A stretch of 64,000 bases of DNA from Streptomyces sp. DH12 (GTDB lineage: Bacteria; Actinomycetota; Actinomycetes; Streptomycetales; Streptomycetaceae), in contig NZ_JAHWGT010000025.1 in the NCBI RefSeq assembly GCF_020873895.1, positions 31,586-95,585 on the forward strand, written 5' to 3'. Every line of letters starts with the position of its first letter. Position 1 is the stretch's first letter. Shown here in pieces: positions 27,205 to 36,750 of the stretch. Both the position numbers and the translations under genes were made by a program. The notes beneath the pieces were generated by a model. The model saw only the letters and a program-made list of their open reading frames with translations. It was not told the DNA's origin and made no database searches.

Positions 27205-28923
27205 ATGGTGGCCGCCGGGGGTGTCAGCACCGATCCTTCCTCGAACCCGTCCTCGAAGACCCCGCCCTGGGCCGTCCGCATCCGCTGGGGGAACGGCGAG
27301 ATCGCGGGCGCGGGCGTCCTGTTGAGCCCCGATCGGGTCCTCACCTGCGCCCATGTCGTCGACCCCGGGGCGCCCGTGACCGCCGAGTTCGTCGGCGCTC
27401 CCGGCGGCGCCGTCCCCGCCGTGACCGCCTGGGCCGACCCGGACGCGTACGTACCGGAGACCCGGGACGCCGACGGCGACCCCAGCGGCGACGTGGCCCT
27501 GCTGCGGCTCGAACACCCCAGGCCCGCCCACGAGACGGTCCCCCTCCACCGGCTGTCCGCGCCCCACCGCACCGTGCGGATGTACGGCTTCCCGTACGAG
27601 CACAACGGCGGCATCTGGTTCCGCGCGACCATCATCGGCGGCTGCGGGCGCGACGGACAGGTCCAGTTGGGCCCGCAGACCCCGGGCGAACTGGCCAGTC
27701 CCGGGTGCAGCGGCGCCGGAGTGGTCGACGACCTGACCGGCAAGGTCATCGGCATCGTCCTCACCGGGATGCGCGACCGGCACGGCAACTCCTTCTCCTT
27801 CATGAGCCCCGCCGAGACCATCGTCCGGCACCTGCCCGGCGTCGCCGCCCGGACCCTGGGCCGCACCGCCGTCGACGACCGGCTCCGCTCCCGTACGGGC
27901 GGGTCCGCCGAGCCCGCGCTCGATGAGCCGTTCGCGCAGCGCCTCGCCGGCTGGCTGCGCGGCGACGGCGAGCAGGTGAAGATCAGCCTGGTACGCCCCG
28001 GCGACCACGCCAGGGCCGCCACCCTGCGCCGCGCCATCACCCTCGCCGACCGGGAGTTACGCACCACCGCCTCCGTCGACCGGGCGTCCCTCGACCCGCC
28101 CGGGACCGTCCCCTCCGCCGGCGGCCACGACCTCGCCCTGGACGCCACCGACTCCACCGCCGAGCGCGTCGCCGAGCGGATCGCCGAACGCATGGGCCTG
28201 TGGCAGCACCCGGCCGACCCCGCGACCGACCGGATCAGGGCCGGCGGCGTCCCGCTGACCCTCGTCGTCGTCGGCGTCGACCAGGCCGTCGACCCACCCG
28301 CCCTGCTCGACCTCCTCGCCGTCCTCAGGGCACGCGGCAGCCGCCTCCTGCTGGTCTTCCGCGAGAGCGGCGCCTGCTACGAACGCGCCAGGGTCGACCT
28401 CGTCGTCCGCCCCGAACAGGAGCGCTGCGCCCGCCTCGTCGCCCGGCTGCGCCGGCTCACCGGGCCGCTCGCCGAGAGCCTCGGCGACGCCATGGCGACC
28501 GTACGGGCCGACGACCCGCAGGCCGTCCACGACGCCCTGTACCGGGCGGACGGCGCCCTGCACATCCTCGGCTGCTCCCAGCAGCTCGTCGGCACGGCCG
28601 ACGGCCCCGACCTCGCCGCGTTCGAGCGGCTCACCGACCGGCTGGCCGCCCGGCTGGCCGCGGCCGCCGACCGGCTCGACGCCCTGCGCCGCCGCCGCGG
28701 TGAGCTGGTCGGCCGCCTCGACGGCTACCGCGCCCTGCACCAGGGGGTCACCGAGGGGGCGGAGGACCTGGAGGTGGACGAGCTGCACCGCCGGGCACAC
28801 CGGCTGCTGCACGCCAGGCCGTGCGACGTCCCGGCGGCGCAGGAGGCGGTCGAGGCGTACACGCGGCTCGTCGAGGGCCGTGACCGGGAGAGACGCGAGC
28901 GGGGAGGTGCCGCGCCCGCATGA
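27205..28923 (+). CDS. Trypsin-like serine protease with C-terminal helical module; contains TTA codon
   Basis: 572 residues. The N-terminal 220 form a chymotrypsin-fold protease with His50 (LTCAHVV), Asp96 (DVALLRLEH) and Ser169 (PGCSGAGV). No signal peptide is seen, so it should act in the cytosol. Residues 230-440 form an alpha/beta module without a recognised active site (VPLTLVVVGVDQAVD, SRLLLVFRESG), and the last 130 are helical. Codon 285 (28057-28059) is TTA, the Leu codon read by the bldA tRNA in Streptomyces. The stop overlaps the kinase start by ATGA. Processing of a partner protein on a developmental or phosphorylation cue is inference. Confidence 0.85.
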   Translation: MVAAGGVSTDPSSNPSSKTPPWAVRIRWGNGEIAGAGVLLSPDRVLTCAHVVDPGAPVTAEFVGAPGGAVPAVTAWADPDAYVPETRDADGDPSGDVALLRLEHPRPAHETVPLHRLSAPHRTVRMYGFPYEHNGGIWFRATIIGGCGRDGQVQLGPQTPGELASPGCSGAGVVDDLTGKVIGIVLTGMRDRHGNSFSFMSPAETIVRHLPGVAARTLGRTAVDDRLRSRTGGSAEPALDEPFAQRLAGWLRGDGEQVKISLVRPGDHARAATLRRAITLADRELRTTASVDRASLDPPGTVPSAGGHDLALDATDSTAERVAERIAERMGLWQHPADPATDRIRAGGVPLTLVVVGVDQAVDPPALLDLLAVLRARGSRLLLVFRESGACYERARVDLVVRPEQERCARLVARLRRLTGPLAESLGDAMATVRADDPQAVHDALYRADGALHILGCSQQLVGTADGPDLAAFERLTDRLAARLAAAADRLDALRRRRGELVGRLDGYRALHQGVTEGAEDLEVDELHRRAHRLLHARPCDVPAAQEAVEAYTRLVEGRDRERRERGGAAPA

Positions 28924-31574
28924 CCGGCCCCCGCCCCGTGCCCTGCCCGCGCGCCGGCTGCTCCGGCGCGGTGATGGTCACCGGCTTCTGCGACACCTGC
29001 CACCGCCGCCCGCCCGCGGCGCCGACGCCCACCCCGCCACGGTCTGCCGCGCCTCGGCCGCCCGCGGCGCCGCCCACCGCGCCGGCGACCATGCCGACGC
29101 CGCCCACCGTGCCGGACCCGACGGCCCCCGACCGGGCCGCGCCGGGCCGGACCGCCACCCGCCCGGACCCGGCCGGCCCGGACCCGGCCGGCCCGCACCC
29201 CGCAGGTCCGGGCGCCGCGGCCGGCGCGGGTACCGAGGCGGGGCCGGGGCCGGAGCCGTACGCGCCCGGGGGGAACGCCGCCGCCCTCGACCGGGACGGC
29301 CTCGTCCTGCTCCCGCACGTCCCCGCGCCCGACCCGGCCGCCGCCGCCGGCACCACCGCCCGCCCGCCCACCGGCGGCCGCCGCTGCGGCTTCCAGAACT
29401 GCGCCGGCACCATCGGCATCGGCTACGACGGCGAACCCGCCCCCGACCACGGCTTCTGCCCGGAGTGCGGACGGCCCTACTCCTTCGAGCCCCGGCTGCG
29501 CCCCGGCGACGAGGTCGGCGGCCACTACCGCGTCCTCGGCTACCTCGCGGCGGGCGGACTCGGCTGGGTCTACCTCGCCGAGGACACCGAGGTCCCCGAC
29601 CACCTCGTCGTCCTCAAGGGCCTGATCAACACCAGCGACGCCGTCGCCCGCCGCGCGGCCGTCGAGGAACGGCGCTCGCTCACCACGCTCCACCACCGCG
29701 ACATCGTCCGCATCATCACCTTCGTCCAGCACCAGGCTCCCGGCGAGGACGAGCCCACCGGCTACATCGTCATGGAGTACATCGCCGGCCGCTCCCTCGC
29801 CTGGATCCGCTACGCCCCCGAAGAGGAGCTGACCGCCGTCTTCGGACGGCCCTTCGGCATCGACCACGTCGTCACCTACGGCTGCAAGATCCTCGGCGCC
29901 CTGGAGTACCTCCACGAACAGGGCCTGCTGTACTGCGACATGAAGCCGGACAACGTCATCCACTACGGCCGTGACATCAAGGTCATCGACCTCGGTGCCG
30001 TCCGCCGCGTCGACGACCGCACCTCCGGGCTGGTCTACACGCGCGACTACGCCCCGCCCAAGCGGGAGCGCGACCAGCGCGGCTTCCGGATCGACACCGA
30101 CCTGTACACCGTCGGCCGGACCCTCCAGGCCCTCGCCACCCGCACCGCCCCCGCCCCCGGGCTCGCCGCCCGCTCCTTCGACGCGCTCGTGCGGCGCGCG
30201 ACCCACCCCGACCCGGCGGCCCGCTTCACCTCCGCGGCCGAGATGTCCCGCCAGCTGTGGGAGGTCCTGCGCGAACACCAGGCGCTCACCTGGCACGAGC
30301 CGTACCCCGAGCGGTCGACCCGGTTCACCCCCACCGCCGTGCTCTTCGGCGCGGCGCTCGGCACCGTCCCGGCCCTGGAGCACTGGACGGCGGACCGCGG
30401 CGCCCCGACCACCCGCCCGCACCCCGCGCCGCATCCCACACCGGGACCCGCGTCCGGACCCGCGCCCGGCGGCCCGTCCGGCGTCGGGCCCGGCCGTGCG
30501 CCAGGGGCCGTCCCCGGCGGTACGGGGAGCGCGGCCGATGATCCGCCGCCCCCGCCACCCCTGCCCCTGGCGCCGCCCGACCCCCGCGAGGCCGCCCGCG
30601 GCCTGCCCGTCCCGATCCCGGACCCGGGCGATCCGGCCGCCGTACTCCTCGCCGGACTCGCCGCCGACAGCCCCGCGCGCATCGCCGAACAGGCCCGCCG
30701 GGACCCGGCCTTGGCCACCGCCGAGACGGCGCTGTGGCTGTGCCGCGCGTACGCCCGCGCCGGCGACCCCGCCGAGGCCGGCCGGTGGCTGCGCACCGCC
30801 CGGGGGCTGGGCGCGGGGGAGTACGACTGGCGCGTCTCCTGGCACCGCGGCCTGCTCCGCCTGACCGAGGGGCGGGTGCGGGAGGCGGAGGAGGAGTTCG
30901 CCGCCGTGTACGCCGCCCTGCCCGGCGAGTGGGCGCCCAAGCTGGCGCTCGGCCACTGCGCCGAGTACCTCACCGCCGACGAGCCGGGGACCGGCGGGCA
31001 CGAGGACTACTACGAGGCCGTCTGGCAGCGGGACCGCACCCAGGGGAGCGCGGCGTTCGGACTCGTCCGCGCCCGTCTGCGGCGGGGTGACCGGCAGGGT
31101 GCCCTCGCCGTGCTCGACCGGGTGCCCACGACGTCCCGCCACCACGACGCCGCCCGCGTCGCCGCCGTACGGGTGCTCGCCGGCCGCCTGCCCGACGGGG
31201 GGCCCACGGCGGACACCCTGCGCGAGGCGGTCGTCCGGCTCGACGCGCTGGGCCGGGCGGGGGAGCGGGACGGCGCCTGGGACCGGCTCGTCACGGAGGT
31301 GCGGGAGAACGCCCTGGCGTTCCGTCCGCCGGGCGGCTGGGGGCCCGGGTTCCCCGCGGGTGAGCTGCTCGGGCCGCGGGACGACGAGCGGGCCCTGCGC
31401 GACCTGCTCTCCCGTTCCCTGCGGAACCTCGCGGACCAGGCCCAGGACGGGGACACCCGCGGCGACCTGCTGGACCGCGCCTACGCGGCCCTGCCGGAGC
31501 CCCGCCTGCGGCTCGTACCGACGAGGTGGCGGAGGAGGAGAACCCCGACGACGAGGACCCCGACGGCGACATGA
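28920..31574 (+). CDS. PknG-like Ser/Thr protein kinase (zinc ribbons, kinase, TPR)
   Basis: 884 residues. Cys pairs at 9/14 and 24/27, and again at about 157/162 and 181/184, form rubredoxin/zinc-ribbon-like sites. The kinase domain (about 199-440) has LAAGGLGWVYLA, VVLKGL (ATP Lys), YCDMKPDNVI in place of HRDxKxxN, and VIDLGAVRR in place of DFG; the last two features are those of mycobacterial PknG. A Pro-rich linker leads to TPR-like helices (about 560-870). No membrane helix is present. The gene lies between protease and vWA genes, with a GlnX-like and a solute-binding protein downstream. Confidence 0.87.
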   Translation: MTGPRPVPCPRAGCSGAVMVTGFCDTCHRRPPAAPTPTPPRSAAPRPPAAPPTAPATMPTPPTVPDPTAPDRAAPGRTATRPDPAGPDPAGPHPAGPGAAAGAGTEAGPGPEPYAPGGNAAALDRDGLVLLPHVPAPDPAAAAGTTARPPTGGRRCGFQNCAGTIGIGYDGEPAPDHGFCPECGRPYSFEPRLRPGDEVGGHYRVLGYLAAGGLGWVYLAEDTEVPDHLVVLKGLINTSDAVARRAAVEERRSLTTLHHRDIVRIITFVQHQAPGEDEPTGYIVMEYIAGRSLAWIRYAPEEELTAVFGRPFGIDHVVTYGCKILGALEYLHEQGLLYCDMKPDNVIHYGRDIKVIDLGAVRRVDDRTSGLVYTRDYAPPKRERDQRGFRIDTDLYTVGRTLQALATRTAPAPGLAARSFDALVRRATHPDPAARFTSAAEMSRQLWEVLREHQALTWHEPYPERSTRFTPTAVLFGAALGTVPALEHWTADRGAPTTRPHPAPHPTPGPASGPAPGGPSGVGPGRAPGAVPGGTGSAADDPPPPPPLPLAPPDPREAARGLPVPIPDPGDPAAVLLAGLAADSPARIAEQARRDPALATAETALWLCRAYARAGDPAEAGRWLRTARGLGAGEYDWRVSWHRGLLRLTEGRVREAEEEFAAVYAALPGEWAPKLALGHCAEYLTADEPGTGGHEDYYEAVWQRDRTQGSAAFGLVRARLRRGDRQGALAVLDRVPTTSRHHDAARVAAVRVLAGRLPDGGPTADTLREAVVRLDALGRAGERDGAWDRLVTEVRENALAFRPPGGWGPGFPAGELLGPRDDERALRDLLSRSLRNLADQAQDGDTRGDLLDRAYAALPEPRLRLVPTRWRRRRTPTTRTPTAT

Positions 31575-31728
31575 CGACGGGGACACGGCGACGGCACCGT
31601 GACGGCGGCGACGCCACGGAGCCGCCGCACCACGGAAGGCACCGCACCGGGGAGGAACCCCACACGGAGGACACCGCACCACGGGAACGACGCCACCACG
31701 GGGACGCGACGAGGGGGACGCGACGGCG

Positions 31729-33348
31729 ATGAAGCCGGGGGAGACAGCGGAACACGACGGCACGGCGCGGGCCGGCCTGGAGATCAGCCAGTGGAAGTAC
31801 CTGACCGCCGAGGCGCGCGAGCACGAGATGCACGTGGTGCTGACCGTCCGCGTCGACGGCACGTCCGGCACGCGCGGCGCCGGCGGCACGTCCGACCCGG
31901 GCGCCGGGGAGGAGGGCGCGCCGAGCCGCGGCCCGCTGCTCGCGGAAGTGCTGGTCGTCGACTGCTCCAGCTCGATGACGTGGCCGCCGGAGAAGTTCCG
32001 GGCCGCCCGCCAGGCCGCCGCCGCGGCGATCGGGATGCTGCCGGCCGGCACGCCGTTCGCCGTCGTGCAGGGCACCGAGACCGCCGCCATGGCCTACCCG
32101 CCGACGGAGGGGATGCCGGAGGCGTCCGACGGCCACCGCCGCCGCGCGGACCTGGCTCTCCACGGCCTGGTCGCCGCCGGGGGCACCTGCATCGGCGCCT
32201 GGTTGGACCTCGCCCGCCGGCTGCTCGCCGCACGGAACGCCCCGATCGGACACGTCCTGCTGCTGACCGACGGCCGCAACCAGCACGACGAACTGCTCCC
32301 GCTCGACGAGGTGCTGGACGCCTGCGAAGGCCGCTTCGTCTGTGACGCCTGGGGCATCGGCGACGGTTGGGACGCCCGGGAGTTGCTGAAGATCACCCGC
32401 CGGCTCCACGGCGGAGTCGGCGCCGTCCGCGAGGAGTCGGCCCTGCCCGCCGAGTACGAGAAGCTGACCGCCCGCCTGCTCACGAAGAGCCTCCCCGAGC
32501 TGACCATCGAGGTCATGCCCGCACCCGGTACGACGGTCCGCTACCTCAAGCAGGTCTTCCCCACGGAGACCGACCTGGAGCCCACCACCGCCCCCACCAG
32601 CCACACCCACCCAACCGCTCAGGCCAGTCCCACCGACCCCACCGCCCGAGCCGTCCCGGCCGGCACGTACCGCTACACCACGCGCGCCTGGGGCGACGAG
32701 ACCCGCCGCTACCACCTGTGCCTCGCCGCCGACCCCGCCGGCCGGCCCCGCCGCGAGGACCTGCAACTCGCCGTCGTCTCCCTCGCCCTGCCCGGCGCCG
32801 CCACCGCCCGGGACGTGGCCCTGCCGCCGCCGCAGCCGTGCGTCGTCCACTGGACGGAGGACCCCGCCCTGTCCCGGCGCACGGACACCCAGGTCGCCCA
32901 CTTCCAGTTGTACGGGCAGCTCGGCCAGGCCGTCGCGGCCGCCGCCGACGCCTACCGGCGGGGCGAGCGCGACCGGGCCGAGCAGCACCTCGGCCACGGC
33001 GTCCGCCTCGCCCACACGGTCGGCGCGGCCCGCCCCCTGGCCGACTTCGCACGGCTCGTGGAGATCGTGGACGCGGCCGCCGGGCAGGTCAGGCTCCGCC
33101 CGGATCTCGCGCCCATCGACTTCGAGCACCTCATCACGGCCAGCAGCCACAGCACGTACGGCCCTGACGGGGACGACGAAGCGGCCCTCCCGGACGGTCC
33201 CGCCTCCCCCGCCGGCGCGGGTACGGGCGCCCGGCCCACCGCCCACCCGGCCTCCGCCACCGCCCCCTGCCCGGCGTGCGGCGGGCGGTCGCCGGTCGCG
33301 GCCCGCTTCTGCCCCCGCTGCGGCCACCGCCTCCAGGAGCGGCCGTGA
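31729..33348 (+). CDS. vWA-domain protein with C-terminal zinc ribbon
   Basis: 539 residues. The vWA MIDAS is complete: DCSSSM (about 78-83), a Thr in AGGTCIGAW (about 150) and LLTDGRN (about 180). A middle beta-rich part and a helical part follow. The end carries CPACGG and FCPRCGHRL, a zinc ribbon. The preceding 154 bases are low complexity. A GTGA overlap joins it to the membrane protein gene. vWA proteins usually bridge partners by metal-dependent binding; here the kinase and protease are the obvious partners (inference). Confidence 0.85.
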   Translation: MKPGETAEHDGTARAGLEISQWKYLTAEAREHEMHVVLTVRVDGTSGTRGAGGTSDPGAGEEGAPSRGPLLAEVLVVDCSSSMTWPPEKFRAARQAAAAAIGMLPAGTPFAVVQGTETAAMAYPPTEGMPEASDGHRRRADLALHGLVAAGGTCIGAWLDLARRLLAARNAPIGHVLLLTDGRNQHDELLPLDEVLDACEGRFVCDAWGIGDGWDARELLKITRRLHGGVGAVREESALPAEYEKLTARLLTKSLPELTIEVMPAPGTTVRYLKQVFPTETDLEPTTAPTSHTHPTAQASPTDPTARAVPAGTYRYTTRAWGDETRRYHLCLAADPAGRPRREDLQLAVVSLALPGAATARDVALPPPQPCVVHWTEDPALSRRTDTQVAHFQLYGQLGQAVAAAADAYRRGERDRAEQHLGHGVRLAHTVGAARPLADFARLVEIVDAAAGQVRLRPDLAPIDFEHLITASSHSTYGPDGDDEAALPDGPASPAGAGTGARPTAHPASATAPCPACGGRSPVAARFCPRCGHRLQERP

Positions 33349-34271
33349 GCACCACCGCGCGGGACCTCACCCGCAGGCTGCGGCGGCTGCTCCTGCTCGG
33401 CACCGCCACGACGCTGGTCCTCTTCGGCGCCTTCCGGGCGGTGCACCACGACGCGGTCGGCCTCGCCACGGCCAGCGCCCCCGGCGTCCTCGCCGTCGAC
33501 ACCGCCAAGCACGCCCTCGTCCAGGCCGGCGACTCCGTACCGGAGGACGGCCTTCAGGACGCCGGCACGGGCGGCTTCCACACCCGGATATCCGTCGCCC
33601 ACCAGGCCCTCGCGCTCGCCGCGTCCGAGAACGTCACCGGGCTCTCCGGCCGCCGCACCCTGCAGACCGTCACCGGGCTCATCTCCGTCTACTCCGGCTG
33701 GGTCGAGCAGGCCAACCGCGAGCCCGACGGCTCCCCGCTGCGCGGCGCCTACCTGCTCTACGCCCACCAGGTCCTCGACGACCCCGAAAGCGAGGAGGAC
33801 ATCATGGGCCGCCTGGACGCCCTGCGCGGGGAGCAACTGGCCGTCGCCGAACGGCAGGCCGCGTTCGGCTGGCCCATGCGGCTGACCTGGGCCGCCGCCG
33901 CCGTCCTGACCGCCGCGCTGCTCGGCGCGCTGCTGGAGGCCCAGCGCTTCGCCCGCCGCCGCTTCCGCCGCCCGGTGAACCCGCCGCTGCTCGCCGCGAC
34001 GGCCCTCTGGACGGTCGGTGCGGTGGCGCTGGCCCGGATCGTGCTCGGCACGCACGGCGACACGGCCGCGTCGGTGGAGCTGCTGCGCGACGGGCCGACG
34101 GGCGGCGGCATCGCGGTGGCCGCGTCCGGCGTCGAGGGGCGCCTCGCCGACGCCGGGCTGTGGGCGGCCCTGTCCGACGGCGTCCTCGTCGCCGGGGCCG
34201 CCCTGGTGGCGCTGTCCGCGGCCGGCCTGCTGCCGCGCATCGCCGAGTACCGCCACCGGGAGCGCCGATGA
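33345..34271 (+). CDS. Four-helix membrane protein, GlnX-like
   Basis: 308 residues. A helix at about 10-32 is followed by a 140-residue extracytoplasmic domain, then helices at about 173-198, 209-231 and 275-300. This resembles GlnX, the membrane protein encoded with the solute-binding protein GlnH beside pknG in mycobacteria and corynebacteria. It overlaps the vWA gene and the solute-binding gene by 4 bases each. I infer that it passes ligand information from the binding protein to the kinase. Similarity is by topology and context, not by alignment. Confidence 0.7.
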   Translation: MSTTARDLTRRLRRLLLLGTATTLVLFGAFRAVHHDAVGLATASAPGVLAVDTAKHALVQAGDSVPEDGLQDAGTGGFHTRISVAHQALALAASENVTGLSGRRTLQTVTGLISVYSGWVEQANREPDGSPLRGAYLLYAHQVLDDPESEEDIMGRLDALRGEQLAVAERQAAFGWPMRLTWAAAAVLTAALLGALLEAQRFARRRFRRPVNPPLLAATALWTVGAVALARIVLGTHGDTAASVELLRDGPTGGGIAVAASGVEGRLADAGLWAALSDGVLVAGAALVALSAAGLLPRIAEYRHRERR

Positions 34272-35500
34272 CCCGCCGTACGTACACCGTCCTCGCCCTG
34301 TGCCTGGCCCTCGTCGCGACCGGCGTCGTCGCCGGCGTGTGGTGGACGCACCGCTGGAAGGGCACGGTGACCGTCCTCGGCAACTGGACCGGCGGCGACC
34401 GGGACCGGTTCCGCTCCGCGGTCCTCGACCCGTTCGAGCGCGAGCACCGCATCCGGGTCATCTACCAGGGCAGCTCCGCCGAGAGCCAGGTGCTCGCCGC
34501 CGACGTGGAGGCCGGCACCCCGCCCGACGTGGTCATCATGCCGGGGCCGGGGGAGCTCGCCGCGTACGCGGCCGCCGGCCGGCTCAAGCCCCTGGACGGG
34601 TTGTTCGACCCGGACGACTACGCCCCCATGTGGGCGCCCCGGGTGGCGGGCGGCGTCCACTGGGTCCCGGTGAAGGCCGACCTGAAGAGCATGGTGTGGC
34701 ACCCGGGCACCCTCGCGGGGGCCGACGTCGCCCGGATCGCGCGGGACCCGGGGGAGTGGTGCCTGGCCATGGAGTCGGGCGCCACCTCCGGCTGGCCCGG
34801 CACGGACTGGGTGGAGGACGTCCTGCTCCAGCAGGCCGGCTGGGAGGTGTACGAGAAGTGGGCCACCGGCGTCCTGCCCTGGACCGACCCGCGGGTGCGC
34901 GAGGCGTGGACCACCTGGGGCGGCCTGGTGGGCGCCGGCGACGAGCGGCGCGTCGTCCCGGCGCTGCGAGGCGGCTTCCAGGACCCGTGGGACGGACCGG
35001 ACGCCGCGTGCGACGACGAGCGGTTGGAGCACCAGGCGACGTTCGTCCGCGACGGCGACCACTGGACCGAGGCGCGCGGCCGGTACGTCCACTCCCGCAC
35101 CGTCGTCCCCGACGCCCGCACCGGCCCGCCCGCCTGGGAGGTCTCCGCCGACCTCGCCGCCATGCTGCGCGACACCCCGGAGGCGCGGGCGCTGATCCGC
35201 CACCTCGCCGACCCGGCGACGGAGCAGCCCGGTTTCACCGCCAACCGGTCCGTACCGCAGAGCGCGTACGACGGCGACCGCACCACGGCGCGCATCGACG
35301 CGACCCTGCGCGGCCGGGGCACCATGCGGTGCTGGGACGCCTCGGACGCCATGCCCCCGGCGATGCGCGACGCCTTCCACCAGGCCGTGCTGCGCTACCT
35401 GGCCGAGCCCCGCGCGCTGGACGGGCAACTCGCCCTGCTGGACCGGGTCCGCGTCCGCCTGACCGTGCCGTGGCTCCCCCCGGTCTGCGGCAACGGCTGA
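34268..35500 (+). CDS. Membrane-anchored solute-binding protein, GlnH-like position
   Basis: 410 residues. A single N-terminal helix (7-28) without a lipobox Cys suggests a membrane anchor rather than a lipoprotein. The rest is a periplasmic-binding-protein fold: VTVLGNWTGGD, FEREHRIRVIYQGSSAES, and TPPDVVIMPGPGELAAYA. No permease or ATPase genes are nearby, so it probably senses rather than imports. It is the last gene of the five-gene operon. The ligand is unknown; mycobacterial GlnH binds Asp/Glu. Confidence 0.82.
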   Translation: MTRRTYTVLALCLALVATGVVAGVWWTHRWKGTVTVLGNWTGGDRDRFRSAVLDPFEREHRIRVIYQGSSAESQVLAADVEAGTPPDVVIMPGPGELAAYAAAGRLKPLDGLFDPDDYAPMWAPRVAGGVHWVPVKADLKSMVWHPGTLAGADVARIARDPGEWCLAMESGATSGWPGTDWVEDVLLQQAGWEVYEKWATGVLPWTDPRVREAWTTWGGLVGAGDERRVVPALRGGFQDPWDGPDAACDDERLEHQATFVRDGDHWTEARGRYVHSRTVVPDARTGPPAWEVSADLAAMLRDTPEARALIRHLADPATEQPGFTANRSVPQSAYDGDRTTARIDATLRGRGTMRCWDASDAMPPAMRDAFHQAVLRYLAEPRALDGQLALLDRVRVRLTVPWLPPVCGNG

Positions 35501-35586
35501 CAGGCCCGCGGGAACGGCGGTCACCGGCCGGCCGGCCCCGCACACCCCAGTGCACACCCCCAGCGCACACCCCGGGGTCCGTCCCG

Positions 35587-36552
35587 TCAGCGCATGCCGA
35601 CGGACCGCCGCAACGCCTCCCCGGCGAGGGTGACGGCCGCGTCGTGCGTGGCCCGCGCCAGCATGTCCGTACGGATGGGCCCGCCCTGCGCGAGGTGCCG
35701 GTCGTAGGGCAGCGGCAGCACCGTCACACCCGGCTCCCGCAGGTGCGCGACGGCCGTCTTCAGGTCCAGCGTCATGTCCGGCGCGTTCGACGTCAGGGCG
35801 ACGACCGTGCTGTCGATCGCCCGGTGCGGCAGCCGGGACAGCCAGTCCAGCACCACCCGCGTACCGTTCACGCCCTCGGCGGTGCGCGGCGCCACGATCA
35901 CCCGGGCGTGCGCGGTGTCCATCGCGGTACGGGCGACCTCCCCCGGCAGGGTCTCGCAGTCGACGACCGTCACCGCGAAGTGCCGGCGCAGCGCCAGCGA
36001 CACGGTCCGGTACGTCGGCACGTCCAGCGGCGGGCCCACGCGCCCCTGGCTCGCCGGGAGCAGCCACCCGCCGCCGGGCACGGGGACGAGGTAGCCGGTG
36101 ATGTCGTTCAGGTCCATCGAGGGGGTGAGGATCCGTGCCAGCTCCGGGCACGACCAGCGCACCGACGGGGCGCCCATCCGCACGGCCAGCGTGCCGAGCG
36201 CGGCGTCCGCCTCCAGCGTCAGCACGGGGTCGGGCCGCAACTGCGTGAAGGTACGCCCCAGCAGCGCGGCCACGGTGGACTTCCCGACCCCGCCGCGGAT
36301 GGACGTCACGGCGATGACCCGCCCCGCCGGCACGGGCAGCCGCGCCTCGCGCCCGCCGCGGCCCTGCGCGACGACCTCCTTCGCGGCGGGCGACGCCAGC
36401 CCGCGCAGCGACTGCCCGACGCGCCGCACCGCGGAGTCACCGTGCTGCGGGCGGCCGAGCGCGGACGCGAGCCGCGCGTCGACGGTCGGCACCGACTCCG
36501 GCGCCGGCAGCGCCACATAGGGCCTGCGCGTCAGATGGTCGCCGTGGGTCAT
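35587..36552 (-). CDS. MinD/ParA-like ATPase
   Basis: 321 residues. After an 80-residue basic leader comes IAVTSIRGGVGKSTVAALLG, a deviant Walker A motif of the MinD/ParA type, then VTVVDCETLPG (Walker B region) and VVALTSNAPDM. Proteins of this shape with a long N-terminal leader are common near type VII secretion loci, but no such genes are seen here. It converges on the solute-binding protein gene. The ATG at 36552 is clear. Confidence 0.83.
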   Translation of the reverse strand: MTHGDHLTRRPYVALPAPESVPTVDARLASALGRPQHGDSAVRRVGQSLRGLASPAAKEVVAQGRGGREARLPVPAGRVIAVTSIRGGVGKSTVAALLGRTFTQLRPDPVLTLEADAALGTLAVRMGAPSVRWSCPELARILTPSMDLNDITGYLVPVPGGGWLLPASQGRVGPPLDVPTYRTVSLALRRHFAVTVVDCETLPGEVARTAMDTAHARVIVAPRTAEGVNGTRVVLDWLSRLPHRAIDSTVVALTSNAPDMTLDLKTAVAHLREPGVTVLPLPYDRHLAQGGPIRTDMLARATHDAAVTLAGEALRRSVGMR

Positions 36553-36750
36553 GCCGCACTCCTAAGCGAAGGTGCCGGGGCCACCGGGGCGAGCGGGAAC
36601 GCGCAGCCGCGCACAGCCCACGTCGACACCCCCACCGCACTCACGCGTTCGAACCTACCACCGGCCCAACACGCCCGGCCCGAGGCCCGCCTGGCCCGAA
36701 GCCCGGCCTGACCCGGGGCCCGCCCGGCCCCCACGGAGTACGCAGCCCCA

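Noticed and set aside
33345-35500. Reading the last two operon genes as an ABC importer
   Set aside because: There is no permease signature or ATPase gene, and the four-helix protein has a large external domain unlike a permease.
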